Origin: Anaerozeibacter quisquiliarum
GTDB lineage: Bacteria; Bacillota; Clostridia; Christensenellales; Aristaeellaceae
Assembly (NCBI GenBank): GCA_051162045.1
Contig: JBISDI010000013.1
Length of the DNA: 64,000 nucleotides
Reading direction: 5' to 3' (one strand)
Shown piece by piece: positions 15,383 through 24,202 of the stretch. The position numbers were made by a program, and so were the translations under genes. Positions within the stretch are counted from its first letter, which is position 1, and every line of letters begins with the position of its first letter. The notes below the pieces were generated by a model. It ran no database searches. It was not told the origin of the DNA and saw only the letters and a program-made list of their open reading frames with translations.

Positions 15383-16600
15383 ATGAGCAAGTTGATTGTG
15401 TTGACCGTAGCCTACAATGCTGCAAAAACGCTGCGTCGCGCAGTGGACAGCATACTAAAGCAAACCTACCACAATTGGACATATTATATCATTGACAATG
15501 GATCGATTGATGATACCAGAGAGATTATCGCGGAGTATGCGCAAGAAGATGCACGAATTGTCCAGTGGAACTACGATAAAAATTATGTTTATAGAAGTTA
15601 TGATATAATTCAAGATATTGCGAGGGCCGATGCGGGTGACTATTTGGCCATTCTTGACAGCGATGACGAATACAAACCGAGTTTCCTCAAAGATATGCTT
15701 TGCTTTGTGCAGGAACATAATTTGGATTTTGCGACTACTGGCAATGAGTTCATCAGTGCCACAGACGGAAGCCATTTGGGGAACAGGGCATTCTCTGAGC
15801 ATGTGATATGCGTCGAGACGGGATTTTCGTATCTCGAAGCCTATTATGGCTTGCTTCGACCGGTATGGGCAAAGTTCTTTTCGCTGGATATCTTGAGGCA
15901 GATAGATTATGGCTATTTGTACGATATCAGATATGGCGCGGATACGGCATTCTGCCTTGATGTGGCGAAGCGTTGCGATAGATTCGGCATATTGGCGGGT
16001 TCGTACTACAAATACTATGTAAACCCGAAATCCGATTCCTACACGTATGACCCTGCCCGCTTTGAAGCAGATCGATGCCTTTATAAAATTGCAAGGGGTT
16101 TTTTGCTTGAGAAGTGCGGGTATGTCACCGCGCATAACGAAGAATTTTTGCTGCTGGTCTACATGAACGCCATTAAAGACACGCTAAATGTGGTGCTGAA
16201 TGCAAGGGTGCCGGTGGACGAGAAACTTAGTGGGGTACTCGGCATTCTTTCGCATGAGTACACAAAGCAGCTCGCGGCAAAGGAGAACTTTGGTGCCTCG
16301 TTCGGCGATGCTATGTCGTCGACAAAAGGGCGAAAGGATTTGTTCGCAAACGTGGCAGATTGGCTGCTTTCCCTACAAGAAGTCCCGGACGAGCAGGTAG
16401 AAAGCTTTTGCGATATGGGCGAATTCGCTTGTGCCGCTGCCGAGCATGCCGATGGATGGGTGTTCTTCAATAAGCTGCGGATACGGCTGTTGATCGACCA
16501 GGGGCGCGCCGAGGAAGGGCGCGCGAAGCTCGGCGAGCTTGAGGAAGTCTTGCCCGGAGATGTCGATCTGGCGGCTTTTCGGGCACAACTGTCTCAATAG
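15383..16600 (+). CDS. GT2 family glycosyltransferase, long form
   Basis: This 405-residue protein has a GT-A domain in the first 250 residues (LIVLTVAYNAAKTLRRAV, YIIDNGSIDDT, LAILDSDDEY, where SDDE is the metal site). A helical C-terminal extension follows, resembling tetratricopeptide-like packing (LRIRLLIDQGRAEEGRAKLG). The ATG at 15383 follows AAAGGGAG; the extension to 15335 overlaps the upstream gene. It is the last gene of the glycan cluster and stops 4 nt before a convergent gene. Donor and acceptor are unknown. Confidence 0.9.
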   Translation: MSKLIVLTVAYNAAKTLRRAVDSILKQTYHNWTYYIIDNGSIDDTREIIAEYAQEDARIVQWNYDKNYVYRSYDIIQDIARADAGDYLAILDSDDEYKPSFLKDMLCFVQEHNLDFATTGNEFISATDGSHLGNRAFSEHVICVETGFSYLEAYYGLLRPVWAKFFSLDILRQIDYGYLYDIRYGADTAFCLDVAKRCDRFGILAGSYYKYYVNPKSDSYTYDPARFEADRCLYKIARGFLLEKCGYVTAHNEEFLLLVYMNAIKDTLNVVLNARVPVDEKLSGVLGILSHEYTKQLAAKENFGASFGDAMSSTKGRKDLFANVADWLLSLQEVPDEQVESFCDMGEFACAAAEHADGWVFFNKLRIRLLIDQGRAEEGRAKLGELEEVLPGDVDLAAFRAQLSQ

Positions 16601-16604
16601 TCCC

Positions 16605-17870
16605 CTACATCACTCCCCCCCAAACCAAATACTGATAGACCATCCCGCAAGTCGCGACAACGCTCAGCGCCATGACCGACGCCTCCGCGCGCTTGTCCTC
16701 GGTCAGCGCGGTCAGCATCGGGTAGAGGGGGTACATCGCGGTCAGGTAGCGGGGGCCGGAGAGCAGCCAGGTGGGGGAGATGGCGAGGTAGATGTACAGC
16801 AGCGCATAGGCGGCGTCGCCGGCGTTTAGCTTGCGGTAGGTCGCCGTCAGCATGCCGATCGAGGCGAGGATCGAGAGCAGCTGCGGGATCCAGGTGCCCC
16901 ATTGCAGGGTGGCGTCGCGGTAGTGGATCGCGTTGCTCAGCGTGTAGCGCAGCGTACCCGACAGGCTGCCCATCTGCTGCGACCAATGCTCGCGCTGGTA
17001 GGTCAAAAACCGGAGCGGGTCGCCCGACACGCTGAAGTTTAGGTACAGGTACGCGAGAAAACCCAGCGCCACCGGCAGGCAGCGCAGCGCGCAGATCAGC
17101 GCGCGCTTTAGCTCGCCGCCCTTTTTTTCGCGTACGACGAGCAGCATCTCGTAGAAGATGGGCACCGCGGCGAGCAGGCCGAGCAGCCGCGCGCTCGACG
17201 CCAGCGCGGCCAGCGCGATCGCCGGCGCGAAGCGGCGGCGGCGCGCCATCAACACGCTGACGAGCGTCAGCAGCAAAAACAGCGATTCGCTGTAAGGGAT
17301 CGAGAAGAAGAACGACAGCGGCGTGAGCATCATCAGCAGCACGGCGCGCGCGGCGCTCTGCGCGCCGCCGTCCAGCTCGACCAGGCGGTACAACGCCCAG
17401 CCCGCGCCGAACAGGCAGGCGTTCGACACCAGCACACCCGCGGCGAACGCGTCGATGCCCAGCGCGACGAAGCCGCGCAGGATCAGCGGGTACAGCGGGA
17501 AGAACACCAGGTGCAGCCGCGCGTCGCCCTCATTGACGTACCACGAGCGCGCCAGGCCCAGGTAGTGGTTGGCGTCCCAGCGCGACCATAGCTCGGCGCT
17601 TCTCAGCGCCTCGCCGCGCGTGGCGATGGCCGCGACCAGCAGGATCAGCGAGCGCGACAGCAAAAAAGCCGCGCCCACCGAGATCAGAACGTCGCGGACG
17701 GGGGCGCGCTTGCGCGCGCGGCGCTTGGCGGGCGGCGGGCCGGCCAGGCGGGGCAGCACGTCGGCGCGAAACGGCAATACGAAGTAGCGCGCCAGCAGCA
17801 CGACCGTGAGAAGGCCCATCAGCACGCTGGCCAGTGCGGGCACGGCCCACAGCGCGATCAGCTTGGCCAC
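16605..17870 (-). CDS. Gpi18/PIG-V-like integral membrane mannosyltransferase
   Basis: This 421-residue protein has about ten or eleven membrane segments. It carries the GT-C pattern of bacterial Gpi18 homologues: SRSLILLVAAIA, LWSRWDANHYLGLARSWY, LVFFPLYPLILRG, then SIPYSESLFLLLTLVSV and TWLLSGPRYLTAMYPLYPML. The acidic residue in RWDANHY is the likely catalytic aspartate. It probably transfers a sugar from a lipid-linked donor on the outer face. The start is GTG at 17870, behind GGAGG and overlapping the upstream stop by 13 nt. Earlier in-frame starts would lie deep inside the upstream gene. Confidence 0.85.
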   Translation of the reverse strand: MAKLIALWAVPALASVLMGLLTVVLLARYFVLPFRADVLPRLAGPPPAKRRARKRAPVRDVLISVGAAFLLSRSLILLVAAIATRGEALRSAELWSRWDANHYLGLARSWYVNEGDARLHLVFFPLYPLILRGFVALGIDAFAAGVLVSNACLFGAGWALYRLVELDGGAQSAARAVLLMMLTPLSFFFSIPYSESLFLLLTLVSVLMARRRRFAPAIALAALASSARLLGLLAAVPIFYEMLLVVREKKGGELKRALICALRCLPVALGFLAYLYLNFSVSGDPLRFLTYQREHWSQQMGSLSGTLRYTLSNAIHYRDATLQWGTWIPQLLSILASIGMLTATYRKLNAGDAAYALLYIYLAISPTWLLSGPRYLTAMYPLYPMLTALTEDKRAEASVMALSVVATCGMVYQYLVWGGVM

Positions 17871-18568
17871 GCCGCGTCCTCCAGCCATTCGGGCATCAGC
17901 CGCCGCTCGATGGCGAGCACCGGCACGCCGAGGTCGGGCGTTTCGGCCAGCACGGCGGGCAAGGCGCACGCGCACACCACCGGCACCCCGGCCGCGGCCG
18001 ACACCTGTTCGAGCAGCTTTTGCCCCTCGATCAGGTGAGCGGGTTCGGTCTCCCGGCCGAGGTTGGCGTTGTTGATCAGGCCGGTGACCTTCATGCGCGC
18101 CCGGCCCGCGACGCGGCCCATCAGGCGGATGATCTGGTCAAGCGTGGCGGAATAGGGTCGAAACGGGTTGACGACGTAGTTCAGCGCGGCGCTCTGTGCG
18201 TCGAAGTAGGGCTTGTAGCCGCCGAGCGCCGCCGCGCCCGCGTCGTCGCCGCCCACGTCGAGCACGGCAAACAGCTCGGGCCGCGCGAACACGCCCATCA
18301 CATCGGGCGCGAGCACCGGCAGGTCGACGCCGGTCAGCGCGTAGGGCGGCGCGATCAGTTCCACGCCGCGTTCGTTCAGCAGCGCGCCCTGCTCGGCGCT
18401 GCGGAAGAACGGATTCACGATGTCAAGGTCTACCACCGCCGCCGCGCGCCCGTCCGCGCGCGCGCCGATCGCGAGCGAGAGCGCGATCTCGCTCTTGCCG
18501 CTGCCGTAGTGGCCCACCATGACCTGGATGCGCGGCCCCGCGCGCCAGGGTTCAAACCGATTTGTCAT
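17858..18568 (-). CDS. P-loop NTPase, MinD/ParA-like, function unknown
   Basis: This 236-residue cytosolic protein has a P-loop GHYGSGKSE near residue 20, followed by AVVDLDIVNPFF and VLDVGGDDAGAAALGGY. This SIMIBI-like layout (Walker A, D-x-D in strand 2, then DVGGD as Walker B) places it near the MinD/Mrp/ArsA group. Similar proteins in Clostridia are annotated only as hypothetical or ATP-binding. The ATG at 18568 has GAGGTG close upstream. It lies between an acidic membrane protein and a membrane glycosyltransferase in the CdaA operon. Confidence 0.8.
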   Translation of the reverse strand: MTNRFEPWRAGPRIQVMVGHYGSGKSEIALSLAIGARADGRAAAVVDLDIVNPFFRSAEQGALLNERGVELIAPPYALTGVDLPVLAPDVMGVFARPELFAVLDVGGDDAGAAALGGYKPYFDAQSAALNYVVNPFRPYSATLDQIIRLMGRVAGRARMKVTGLINNANLGRETEPAHLIEGQKLLEQVSAAAGVPVVCACALPAVLAETPDLGVPVLAIERRLMPEWLEDAAWPS

Positions 18569-18576
18569 TGTGCACC

Positions 18577-19512
18577 TCACGAATGACTTTTTCTGCGCGC
18601 TTTCCGGCTGAGCGGCGTACCGGTCTTGGGCGCGTAGCTCGAGCGGTAGCCGATTCGCTCGTCGTAATCGCCCCCGTCCATGTCGTCGTCAAGCGGCAGC
18701 AGCGTCGCCGCCGGCGCGTCGTCCTTGTCCGTCGGGATGAGGGGATCGTCGCCGGGCGCGCCCGACAGCACCGAATAAAAGTCGTCGTCGAGGTCGCCGA
18801 GGTCGGCGTCGTTCATGGCAAACGGGTCCTCGTCCTCGGCGCGTTTGCGCCGGCTGAGCGACAGGAGGCGCGACTTGCGCTCGCGCGGCTTGCGCGGCGC
18901 GTCGTCCCATTCCTCGTCGAAATCGGCAAAATCGGCGAAGGCAGGCGTTTCCTCAAAGGCCGCGTCCGGTTCGCCCGCGTCGTAGTCCGGGAAGAGGTCT
19001 TCGCGCCCGTCTTCCACGGCGTCGCCCTCAAGCTCGGCCCAGTCGTCCGCATCGTCGCCCGCCGCCTCGTCAAAGGCCAAGTCGAAGGCGTTGTTGAACG
19101 CGTCGCCGTCAAGGCCATCGTAATAATCGTCCGCGTAGTCGCGGTCTTCCGCGTCGTACCGGTCGTATTCGCGGGCGTATTCCTCGTCTCGGTGCAGCAC
19201 GGCGCTGCGGAAGCGGCGCGGGGGTTCGCGGTCATCCTCAAGCTCGTCGTCGAGCACGATGCGGCGCTTGCCCACCCACAGCCAATACGGCCGCCAGCGC
19301 AGCATCCACACCAGCCAGTCGATCGCGATGCCGATCGCGATCAGCACCACGAGCAGGCTCAGCCAATGCGCGCCGAGCCAACTCAAGAAGGCCGCGCCGC
19401 CGGACGCGCCGCTGCCCGTCGATTGAAATCCCGCCGCGACGGAAGCGGCCAGGCCGCGAATCCAGCCCAGCATGGCGTTGATAAACCCCTCGGCGTAGCC
19501 AGATTGTCCCAT
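18577..19512 (-). CDS. Membrane protein with long acidic cytoplasmic tail, function unknown
   Basis: This 311-residue protein starts with an amphipathic or membrane-associated segment (about 10-30) and one strong membrane helix (about 43-70, WLSLLVVLIAIGIAIDWLVW). About 200 residues rich in Asp and Glu follow (for example DDYYDGLDGDAFNNAFDLAF), with a basic patch KPRERKSRLLSLSRRKR. The tail looks disordered. I know no family for it. It follows cdaR in the same operon, so a link with c-di-AMP signalling or envelope synthesis is possible but unproven. Confidence 0.8.
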   Translation of the reverse strand: MGQSGYAEGFINAMLGWIRGLAASVAAGFQSTGSGASGGAAFLSWLGAHWLSLLVVLIAIGIAIDWLVWMLRWRPYWLWVGKRRIVLDDELEDDREPPRRFRSAVLHRDEEYAREYDRYDAEDRDYADDYYDGLDGDAFNNAFDLAFDEAAGDDADDWAELEGDAVEDGREDLFPDYDAGEPDAAFEETPAFADFADFDEEWDDAPRKPRERKSRLLSLSRRKRAEDEDPFAMNDADLGDLDDDFYSVLSGAPGDDPLIPTDKDDAPAATLLPLDDDMDGGDYDERIGYRSSYAPKTGTPLSRKARRKSHS

Positions 19513-19535
19513 GGATGATCCTCACCTTACATATG

Positions 19536-20822
19536 TTAGCCGGTAATATCCTCTACCGTCACCGACACCGTGGCGGCCTTGGTCTCGAAGGTCAGCTCCG
19601 GATGGCTGGCCACCTGGAACACGATCGGCAATTCGTACTGGCCCGAGAGCAGCCCGCTCAAATCGACCGTGGCCTGCACATGCTCGCGCCGCAGCTTTTG
19701 CACCACCGAAGCCGGGCCGGTTACCCGCAGCGCGTCCACCGCCTGCGCAGAGTAGCTGACGCGCTTGCCGCCGGGTTCGTTGATGAAGTCGATCGGGATG
19801 TTCTTGAACCGCTGGGTCTCCTTCATCTCGTCGATGGCGACCGTCACCGATACCTCCACGCTCGACAGGTTCTGCACGCCCTTGAGCGCGGTCACCCGCG
19901 CCACCGCCGGGAAGGTGTGGTTGCGGCCCGTGACGTCCACCGGCTCGATCGCGAGCTCCGTCAGCCCGTCGAGCAGCGACTGCTCGCCCGCCACCCGAAT
20001 CTGTTTGGGCGACACCTCGACAGAGGTCACCTCATAACCCCGCGCCACATTGCCGCGGATCAGCTCGGCCGGATTGTCGGTGATGTCCACCAGCCGCGTC
20101 GGGTAAATCGACAGCCCCACCGTGATCGAGCTGGTCGAGGCCGAGAGCGACGACGCCACCTCCTGGTCCTGCGCGTCCACCAGAATGAACGGCTCGGCGG
20201 TGCTGTTGTACGACTCCAACCGTCCCGTCACGTCGGGGGCGACCAGCGCCTTCGACACCTGCTTGACCACCGAGGCGGGCCCGGATACCGTGATTTGAGA
20301 GGGGTTGGGGGCGTAGGCGTACCAGCGGGCCGGATCGGCGTTTTGCAGCGCCACGTTGACCGGCACCACGCGCTCGTCGAGCGCGTCGACCTCCACCTCG
20401 ACGTACTCGGGCAGCACCTGCGCCACCGAGCCGTAGGTGGTGATGCCGCGCAGTTTGACCTGCTGTCGGCCGGAGGTGCGGATGCTGGACAGGTCGAGCT
20501 CCACCCGCACGCTGTCGTTTGTCACCTGCGGGAACAGCGACTGCGACACCCGCACACGCAACTGCGCCTCGCGCAGCTCGTCGAGCTTGAGCACCGCCAG
20601 CCGCCGACTGGTCAGCACCGCCTGGCCGGTCACGATCACGTCGAGGTTGGAGAGGGCCTTCTCGCGCGTGATCGAGGGGTTTGAGGTAATCACATAGCTC
20701 CACAGAAACAGCGCGAACAGCAAACTGAGCAGCTTCATGCCCAGGTTCTGGGAGAACAGGCCCCACAGCGCCTTGAGGAAGTGAAGGGTCGCGCGCACGA
20801 TCTGCTCAAGGTTATTCCTCAC
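19536..20822 (-). CDS. cdaR: YbbR-domain regulator of diadenylate cyclase CdaA
   Basis: This 428-residue protein has an N-terminal membrane anchor (about 29-47, MKLLSLLFALFLWSYVITSN) and several extracytoplasmic YbbR repeats, seen as recurring V-x(4)-Y-[ST]-x(2)-P-type blocks and G-P-[AS]-S-V-V (VSGPASVVKQV, VTGPASVVQKL). In Firmicutes, CdaR binds CdaA and tunes c-di-AMP output. The start is GTG with AAGGAGGG 5 nt upstream, overlapping the cdaA stop by 11 nt, so the two are translationally coupled. Confidence 0.93.
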   Translation of the reverse strand: MRNNLEQIVRATLHFLKALWGLFSQNLGMKLLSLLFALFLWSYVITSNPSITREKALSNLDVIVTGQAVLTSRRLAVLKLDELREAQLRVRVSQSLFPQVTNDSVRVELDLSSIRTSGRQQVKLRGITTYGSVAQVLPEYVEVEVDALDERVVPVNVALQNADPARWYAYAPNPSQITVSGPASVVKQVSKALVAPDVTGRLESYNSTAEPFILVDAQDQEVASSLSASTSSITVGLSIYPTRLVDITDNPAELIRGNVARGYEVTSVEVSPKQIRVAGEQSLLDGLTELAIEPVDVTGRNHTFPAVARVTALKGVQNLSSVEVSVTVAIDEMKETQRFKNIPIDFINEPGGKRVSYSAQAVDALRVTGPASVVQKLRREHVQATVDLSGLLSGQYELPIVFQVASHPELTFETKAATVSVTVEDITG

Positions 20823-21699
20823 GCTGTCCCTCCTTCCACCGGGCCAGCAGTTGGCGGACGGTCAGTTCCGTAGGCTGGAACAGCTCGGTCAGCAGAGCCG
20901 TCAGCGTTTTGCGGTCGAGATGGCGCGTCAGCCGCCCGTCGCGGGCGGTCGAGATGATGCCGGTCTCCTCCGACACAATCAGCGAAACGGCGTCGGTCAT
21001 CTCCGATATGCCGAGCGCCGCCCGGTGCCGCGTGCCCAACTCCCGGCTGAGCGCGTTGTTGTCGGTCAGCGGCAGGATGCAGCCCGCCGCCACGATCCGG
21101 TCGTCGCGCAGGATCACCGCGCCGTCGTGCAGCGGGGTGTTGGGCTCGAAGATGTTTTCCACCAGCGCCGCCGAGATCTCGGCGTCCAGGCGCGTGCCGC
21201 TCTCCACGATGTCGGACAGGCCGGTGCGCCGCTCCGCCACCACGAGCGCCCCGATGCGCTTGCGCGACAGCTCCATCAGCGCGTTCACCAACTCCTCGAC
21301 CAGCGCGGAAATGCGACGGTTCTCCCGACTGCCCGAGCCCACCAGCCGCGACCAGTCGCGCCGGCGGCCGATCTGTTCAAGCGTGCGCCTAAGCTCGGGC
21401 TGGAACAGCACGATCAGCAGCACCGCCCCGGTACCCAGCACCTGCTGGAGCAGCCAGTTGATGGCGTTCAGCGCCAGCACCTCGCTGAGCCAGGTGAACA
21501 GCAGCACGATCGCCACACCCTTGACCACCGAGCCTACGCGCGTGTGCTTGAACATCTTGAGCACTTGGTAGATCACGACGGCCACGATCAGGATGTCGAG
21601 CACGTTGCGCCAATCAGGCAGGTCGAACAGGTTGGCGAACAGCGAGGCGATCGTAACGCCCGCGTTTCGAAGTCCCGCCAAACGACCACCTCCCGACAT
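20812..21699 (-). CDS. cdaA: Diadenylate cyclase CdaA
   Basis: This 295-residue protein has three N-terminal membrane helices (about 32-100) and a DAC domain. The catalytic signatures are DGA (192-194, in NTPLHDGAVILRDD) and RHR (224-226, in LGTRHRAALG). It makes cyclic di-AMP from two ATP at the membrane. The start was set at ATG 21699 behind GGGG; the frame could extend to a TTG at 21726, but that codon lies next to a TATAAT sequence (complement of 21714-21719). The firmicute partner glmM, normally third in this operon, is absent here. Confidence 0.95.
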   Translation of the reverse strand: MSGGGRLAGLRNAGVTIASLFANLFDLPDWRNVLDILIVAVVIYQVLKMFKHTRVGSVVKGVAIVLLFTWLSEVLALNAINWLLQQVLGTGAVLLIVLFQPELRRTLEQIGRRRDWSRLVGSGSRENRRISALVEELVNALMELSRKRIGALVVAERRTGLSDIVESGTRLDAEISAALVENIFEPNTPLHDGAVILRDDRIVAAGCILPLTDNNALSRELGTRHRAALGISEMTDAVSLIVSEETGIISTARDGRLTRHLDRKTLTALLTELFQPTELTVRQLLARWKEGQREE

Positions 21700-21802
21700 G
21701 ATGCCCCAATTAACATTATATAGCAAGAGCTAGCTTTTTCCAGATGGGCGCGTGTTAATTCGCGCCCGAAAAAGCCTACCTTTTCTTGGACGCGGCCAAT
21801 GG

Positions 21803-22390
21803 CTATTTTGTTTTTGAAGAATTCGCAAAGAAATCCTCGCGAAGTATGGCATACAGCTCGACGTCCACATATTTGCCCTTGTTGAACAGCCTTCCCCGGA
21901 GCGTGCCCTCGCGCTGCATGCCCACCTTGCGCATGACCGCGCCCGAGGCCGGGTTTTGCAGTTCGTGCTGCGCCTCGATGCGGTGCAGCATGAGCTCGGT
22001 GAACGCAAACTGGATGAGCGCGCCAAGCGCCTCGGTCATCAGTCCGCAGTTCCAGTAGTCGCGCGAGAGCGAGTAGCCCACCTCGGCGGAGGCGTGGTCG
22101 CTCTGGTACCACATGAAGCCGATCGTGCCGATCACCTTGCCGGTTGCGTTCAAACAGATGGCGAGGCTCGCCGGCTCGCCCATCCGGTACTTGCGCAGCG
22201 TGTAGCGGACGTAGGAGCGCGTCTCGCCGATCGTGCGGTGGGCGTCCCACAGCACATGGCGCGCCACCTCGGGGTCCTTTGAGTATTCAAAGATGTCTCC
22301 TACGTCGCGCATGGTCATCCGGCGGATGGTCACACGTTCGGTCGCGATCGCGGTCAGCCGGTCAAAGATTTCGTCGCCGCCGATCCTCAA
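21803..22390 (-). CDS. GNAT acetyltransferase, RimJ/RimL type
   Basis: A protein of about 195 residues with the N-acetyltransferase fold: TERVTIRRMTMRDVGDIFEY, then VIGTIGFMWYQSDHASAEVGYSL and the acetyl-CoA-binding region DYWNCGLMTEALGALIQFAF. The E-x(6)-NPASGAVMRKVGMQREG ending is that of RimJ/RimL/SpeG-like enzymes. The start is uncertain: TTG 22390 lies 7 nt after a G run, while GTG 22405 gives five more residues without a good site. The substrate is a primary amine (protein N-terminus or small molecule) and is not predictable. Confidence 0.85.
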   Translation of the reverse strand: MRIGGDEIFDRLTAIATERVTIRRMTMRDVGDIFEYSKDPEVARHVLWDAHRTIGETRSYVRYTLRKYRMGEPASLAICLNATGKVIGTIGFMWYQSDHASAEVGYSLSRDYWNCGLMTEALGALIQFAFTELMLHRIEAQHELQNPASGAVMRKVGMQREGTLRGRLFNKGKYVDVELYAILREDFFANSSKTK

Positions 22391-22409
22391 GCAAAAACCC
22401 CCCACACGC

Positions 22410-24188
22410 CTACAGTAGACCGTTTAAGCATTCGTAGGTGTCGCCCGCGCGCATCTCCTCGCCCGGCAGCAGCGCCCGGTAGCCGAGCGAACATACGCCC
22501 AGCGCCACTTCGTCGCCCTCGTTGACCAGCCGTCCGTGCTTCTGCGTAAGCTGCGCGGCCTTGAGCGTCATGAGCGGCGCGAGCGGAGCGAGCGCCGCGC
22601 AGACCGACAGCGTCCAGTCGGACTGTGCCACGACCTCGCCTTCGCGCGACGCAACGACGCGCACCACGGCCACGCCTTCCTCCTTGGGCATCGTGACCGC
22701 CAGCGAGCCCGCGCGCGGAGAAGCGCCCAGCATCGCGGGCAATGTGATCGCGCCCAGAAGCGCGCCGCGTCCGTCGCGACAGGCGATCTCGACCTTCAGC
22801 GTCTCCTTGCGCAGGCCGCGCGAGCCCAGCAGCATCGCGCCGATGTTCAGCTGTACGCCCGGCCGTACACACTGCATGTCGTCGGGCAGCGCAATGCACA
22901 CGGCGATCGGCGCCCACGCCTCCTGCAGCGCGTCGTAGGCCGGACGCGCCTCGCCGCTGAACTCGACGAGCGCGTTGCCCGCAAATTTCGGTTCCATTTC
23001 AAACGGCCAGTCGATCAAAGCGGGCTTGTCCGCGATGCGCGCCGCATACGCCTGGCGGCGCACTTTCTCGGCCTGCAAAAAGCGGGCCAGGCGCGCCGCG
23101 CGCGCCATGTCGCCCAGCGCGTTCGTACCGAACAGCGCCTCAAAGTCCCATTCATCGGGCCAGCGGCTGTCCGTCAGCCGCCATACCGGGCCACCCGGCG
23201 GCCAGTATTTTTCACCGCCCGAGAGCAGGTGCATGTCCTCGCCCTCGAGCGGGGCGGACGCGTCCACCTCGCGCGCCTCCCCGTCCCCGGCATAGGCGCA
23301 GAACCCGAGCGACGGCGCGTAGGGCAGCGCCCGGCCGTCCGACGCCGCCAGGCCGTCCACGCCCAACTGCCGAAGCAGCGGCAGGCGCGCCTCGATCTCT
23401 TCGCGGGTGATGTCGGCAGGTACGCGCACGATGCGCGTCGGGCCCGGCGGGTCAAAGGCCGCCTGCCCGAACGCCAGCTGACAGCCGACGCCCATGCGCT
23501 CGATCGACAGCCGCACGGTGTACAGCGTGTCGTCCGCCTTTTGAGGGTCGTAGGCGGTCGGGCCGGGGACGCTCAGCGCATGGCTGACCTCGGCCGCGCC
23601 CGGCCTGAGCGATTGCGCGAACTCGAAGTTGCCGACGGCCTCGTCGGCCAGCGCCACCACGTACCGGAACTGGTAGCGTCCGGCGGCATGCGCGCGCAGC
23701 CGCACGACGGAGATAATCGCCTCGTCCTTTGCGGTCAGCTCGAAGCCCTCGAGCGTCATGCCGACGCCGGCGCGCAGCTTGACCGCGCCCAGCGGGCCAA
23801 TGCGACGCTGACCGGGAGACGCCGGCTCGAACGAGATCGACAGCCGGTTCTCGCCGGGGATCGCGGCCTCCGAGCAGTCGATCAGCAGCTTCCCCGCCTC
23901 AAACGGATATGCCCGCCCGTTCAGGACCGCCTTGCCCGCGCCCGCCATGTATTCGCATTCGAGCTGGCAGCGCTCGTCCTCGTCCGACCAGTCGAACGCC
24001 GTCTCGTAGACCCAGCGGCAGCGGTAGATCCACGCCTCCGCCAGCGCGTCCAGGCCGACCGGGCGGGGCTGCAGCAGCCCCTGCCGGATCAATGCGCGGC
24101 GCACCTCGAGCGCGCCCTCGATGGGAAAGGGGTCGAACACGCCGCCCTTCAGCGTCCAATTCTCCGATAGCGTTTTCAGATATGCCAC
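22410..24188 (-). CDS. Glycoside hydrolase family 2-like protein
   Basis: This 592-residue protein lacks a signal peptide. The first 200 residues resemble the jelly-roll and Ig-like N-terminus of GH2 beta-mannosidases (LSENWTLKGG, AWIYRCRWVYETAF, GENRLSISFEPAS). A reduced barrel-like region follows, with WPDEWDFEALFGTNALG and FSGEARPAYDALQEAWAPI near residue 420 as at the end of the GH2 catalytic domain, then a beta-rich C-terminus. It is shorter than the usual 800-900 residues and I could not find the NE acid/base pair, so activity is doubtful. It sits 14 nt from the Nudix gene in the same run. Confidence 0.65.
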   Translation of the reverse strand: MAYLKTLSENWTLKGGVFDPFPIEGALEVRRALIRQGLLQPRPVGLDALAEAWIYRCRWVYETAFDWSDEDERCQLECEYMAGAGKAVLNGRAYPFEAGKLLIDCSEAAIPGENRLSISFEPASPGQRRIGPLGAVKLRAGVGMTLEGFELTAKDEAIISVVRLRAHAAGRYQFRYVVALADEAVGNFEFAQSLRPGAAEVSHALSVPGPTAYDPQKADDTLYTVRLSIERMGVGCQLAFGQAAFDPPGPTRIVRVPADITREEIEARLPLLRQLGVDGLAASDGRALPYAPSLGFCAYAGDGEAREVDASAPLEGEDMHLLSGGEKYWPPGGPVWRLTDSRWPDEWDFEALFGTNALGDMARAARLARFLQAEKVRRQAYAARIADKPALIDWPFEMEPKFAGNALVEFSGEARPAYDALQEAWAPIAVCIALPDDMQCVRPGVQLNIGAMLLGSRGLRKETLKVEIACRDGRGALLGAITLPAMLGASPRAGSLAVTMPKEEGVAVVRVVASREGEVVAQSDWTLSVCAALAPLAPLMTLKAAQLTQKHGRLVNEGDEVALGVCSLGYRALLPGEEMRAGDTYECLNGLL

Positions 24189-24202
24189 GATGTACCCTCC
24201 GC

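Noticed and set aside
22536..24170. 544-codon plus-strand frame
   Set aside because: It is antisense to the GH2-like gene and of the same low-complexity Arg/Ala-rich type; no binding site.
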